Assembly (NCBI GenBank): GCA_038327915.1
Contig: JBBQLO010000036.1
Location: 1-7,138, forward strand
Source: CAIXDB01 sp038327915
Lineage (GTDB): Bacteria; Patescibacteriota; Minisyncoccia; Phycocordibacterales; DATDWN01
Length of the DNA stretch: 7,138 bases
Direction of reading: 5' to 3'
Below are positions 6,717 to 7,138 of the stretch, piece after piece. A model generated the notes under the pieces. That model did no database searches. It worked only from the letters and a program-made list of their open reading frames with translations, and was not told the origin of the DNA. A program made the translations under genes and the position numbers. Numbering within the stretch: position 1 is the first letter of the stretch; every line of letters begins with the position of its first letter.

Positions 6717-6936
6717 CGGCACCGATTAGCAGCGGCACCAGCTGTACATAACCACTCCGCTGGCAATGCGATCTCCGAAAAATTACGACGGAGTATCGCA
6801 CTGCCAGCTGCACGCCAACGCCCTGTTGTTACTGCTTATCGGGGGCGCCCGCGAACTTGGCCGTGGATATAGTTCGTGTTTTCTCCGGCCAATGTGGCCG
6901 GAGAACTCTTGTTTGTGGCGCGCATTTTTGCTCCTT
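6690..6936 (-). ncRNA. Candidate structured RNA or uvrA leader, GC-rich
   Basis: No recognised protein lies between the uvrA start and the IS30 gene (6560-7041). Within it, 6690-6936 is much richer in G+C than its flanks (about 63% by count in 6841-6900) and is packed with stems: 6881-6890 with 6896-6905 (10 bp, perfect, 5-nt loop); 6852-6857 with 6871-6876 (6 bp); 6760-6777 with 6789-6807 (17 paired bases plus one G·U, one bulge, 11-nt loop); then the terminator stem 6691-6709. In the two imperfect stems the mismatch is A·C on plus but G·U on minus, which suggests minus-strand RNA ending at the terminator, about 250 nt. It may be a stand-alone RNA, a leader of uvrA, or remnant mobile DNA beside the IS. 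I could not match it to a known family. From 6612 to 6683 the DNA is A+T-rich and seems empty. Confidence 0.35.
6836..6925 (-). CDS. Possible 29-residue peptide ORF inside the structured region
   Basis: AAGGAG (6936-6931) stands 5 nt before the ATG at 6925, one of the two best ribosome sites in the window. The frame encodes a basic, Thr/Ser-rich 29-residue peptide ending QVRGRPR, with TAA at 6838-6836. The same frame then stays open for 45 more codons to TGA at 6700-6698, inside the terminator stem. It could be a leader peptide, a broken small gene of 75 codons, or chance. The 10-bp hairpin at 6881-6905 falls inside it. No family recognised. Confidence 0.2.
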   Translation of the reverse strand: MRATNKSSPATLAGENTNYIHGQVRGRPR

Positions 6937-6997
6937 ATGTAGGTAGAGACTTGGCTGCCCTCTAATCCTACCCGAACGAATTCAAAAAAAAATACAA

Positions 6998-7026
6998 TGT
7001 GAAAATTCTCATTTGAAGTGCAACTC
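6998..7026 (+). repeat. Candidate left terminal region of an IS30-type element
   Basis: The segment just before the transposase start, including CATTTGAAGTGCAAC (7010-7024), resembles the kind of end sequence found on IS30-family elements. This is from memory of the family. The matching right end is outside the window, so neither the boundary nor any target duplication can be shown. Confidence 0.25.
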
Positions 7027-7027
7027 G

Positions 7028-7033
7028 TATAAT
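7028..7033 (+). promoter_or_regulatory. Candidate -10 box for the transposase gene
   Basis: A perfect TATAAT stands 8 nt before the ATG at 7042. No -35 at proper spacing and no SD are visible. If active, transcription would start at or within a base or two of the start codon. Confidence 0.3.
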
Positions 7034-7041
7034 TGATATAT

Positions 7042-7138
7042 ATGAGAACATACACGCATTTGAATCTGTATCTGCGCGATCGAATCGAATCACTTTTAGA
7101 TAAAGGAGTGGAACAACAAGAGATTGCAAAGATTGTCG
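7042..7138 (+). CDS. IS30-family transposase, N-terminal fragment (runs off window)
   Basis: Only 32 codons are visible. They begin MRTYTHLNLYLRDRIESLL, followed by DKGVEQQEIAKIV. This follows the N-terminal pattern of IS30-type transposases: Y-x-H-L near the start, an R-x-x-I-E-x-L-L helix, then a G-x-x-x-x-E-I-A helix-turn-helix that binds the terminal repeats. The DDE catalytic core would lie beyond the edge, so whether the gene is intact is unknown. It is oriented away from uvrA. The match is to a short, well-patterned segment; another HTH protein with a similar start is possible. Confidence 0.72.
   Translation, partial: MRTYTHLNLYLRDRIESLLDKGVEQQEIAKIV

Overview
The window looks like part of a small bacterial genome from the candidate phyla radiation, probably Parcubacteria/Patescibacteria. 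This is inferred from protein style: an 887-residue UvrA with a shortened zinc-binding insertion, a UvrC of about 437 residues with no C-terminal helix-hairpin-helix, a zinc-ribbon/coiled-coil serine recombinase, A+T-rich DNA, and large genes with no convincing Shine-Dalgarno (SD) sequence. TAA and TGA act as normal stops (TGA ends uvrA and the recombinase), so I see no evidence for an altered code.

Layout. (1) 1-639, + strand: the C-terminal part of a large serine recombinase, cut by the left edge. Its last 15 codons lie antisense to (2) a complete tRNA-Ala(UGC), 592-667, - strand. This is the geometry expected of a mobile element joined to the 3' end of a tRNA gene and extending off the left side. 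(3) ddl (D-Ala-D-Ala ligase), - strand, 42 bp upstream of the tRNA. (4) 1748-2112: no convincing gene, but hairpins and a terminator-like stem just before ddl. (5) uvrC, - strand. (6) Divergent from uvrC, a 73-codon zinc-ribbon reading frame with an SD in front and a clear intrinsic terminator behind, but with in-frame TAG and TGA. (7) uvrA, - strand. (8) 6610-7040: a gene-poor, locally GC-rich stretch with several strong inverted repeats and a terminator, possibly a minus-strand structured RNA or leader. (9) 7042-7138, + strand: the first 32 codons of an IS30-type transposase, cut by the right edge.

Function. uvrA and uvrC encode the damage-recognition and dual-incision subunits of nucleotide excision repair; uvrB is not here. 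ddl makes the D-Ala-D-Ala dipeptide for peptidoglycan. Mobile DNA (serine recombinase, IS30) marks both edges. No complete new system is visible. The least explained parts are the interrupted zinc-ribbon gene, the structured region at 6690-6936, and the recombinase-tRNA junction.
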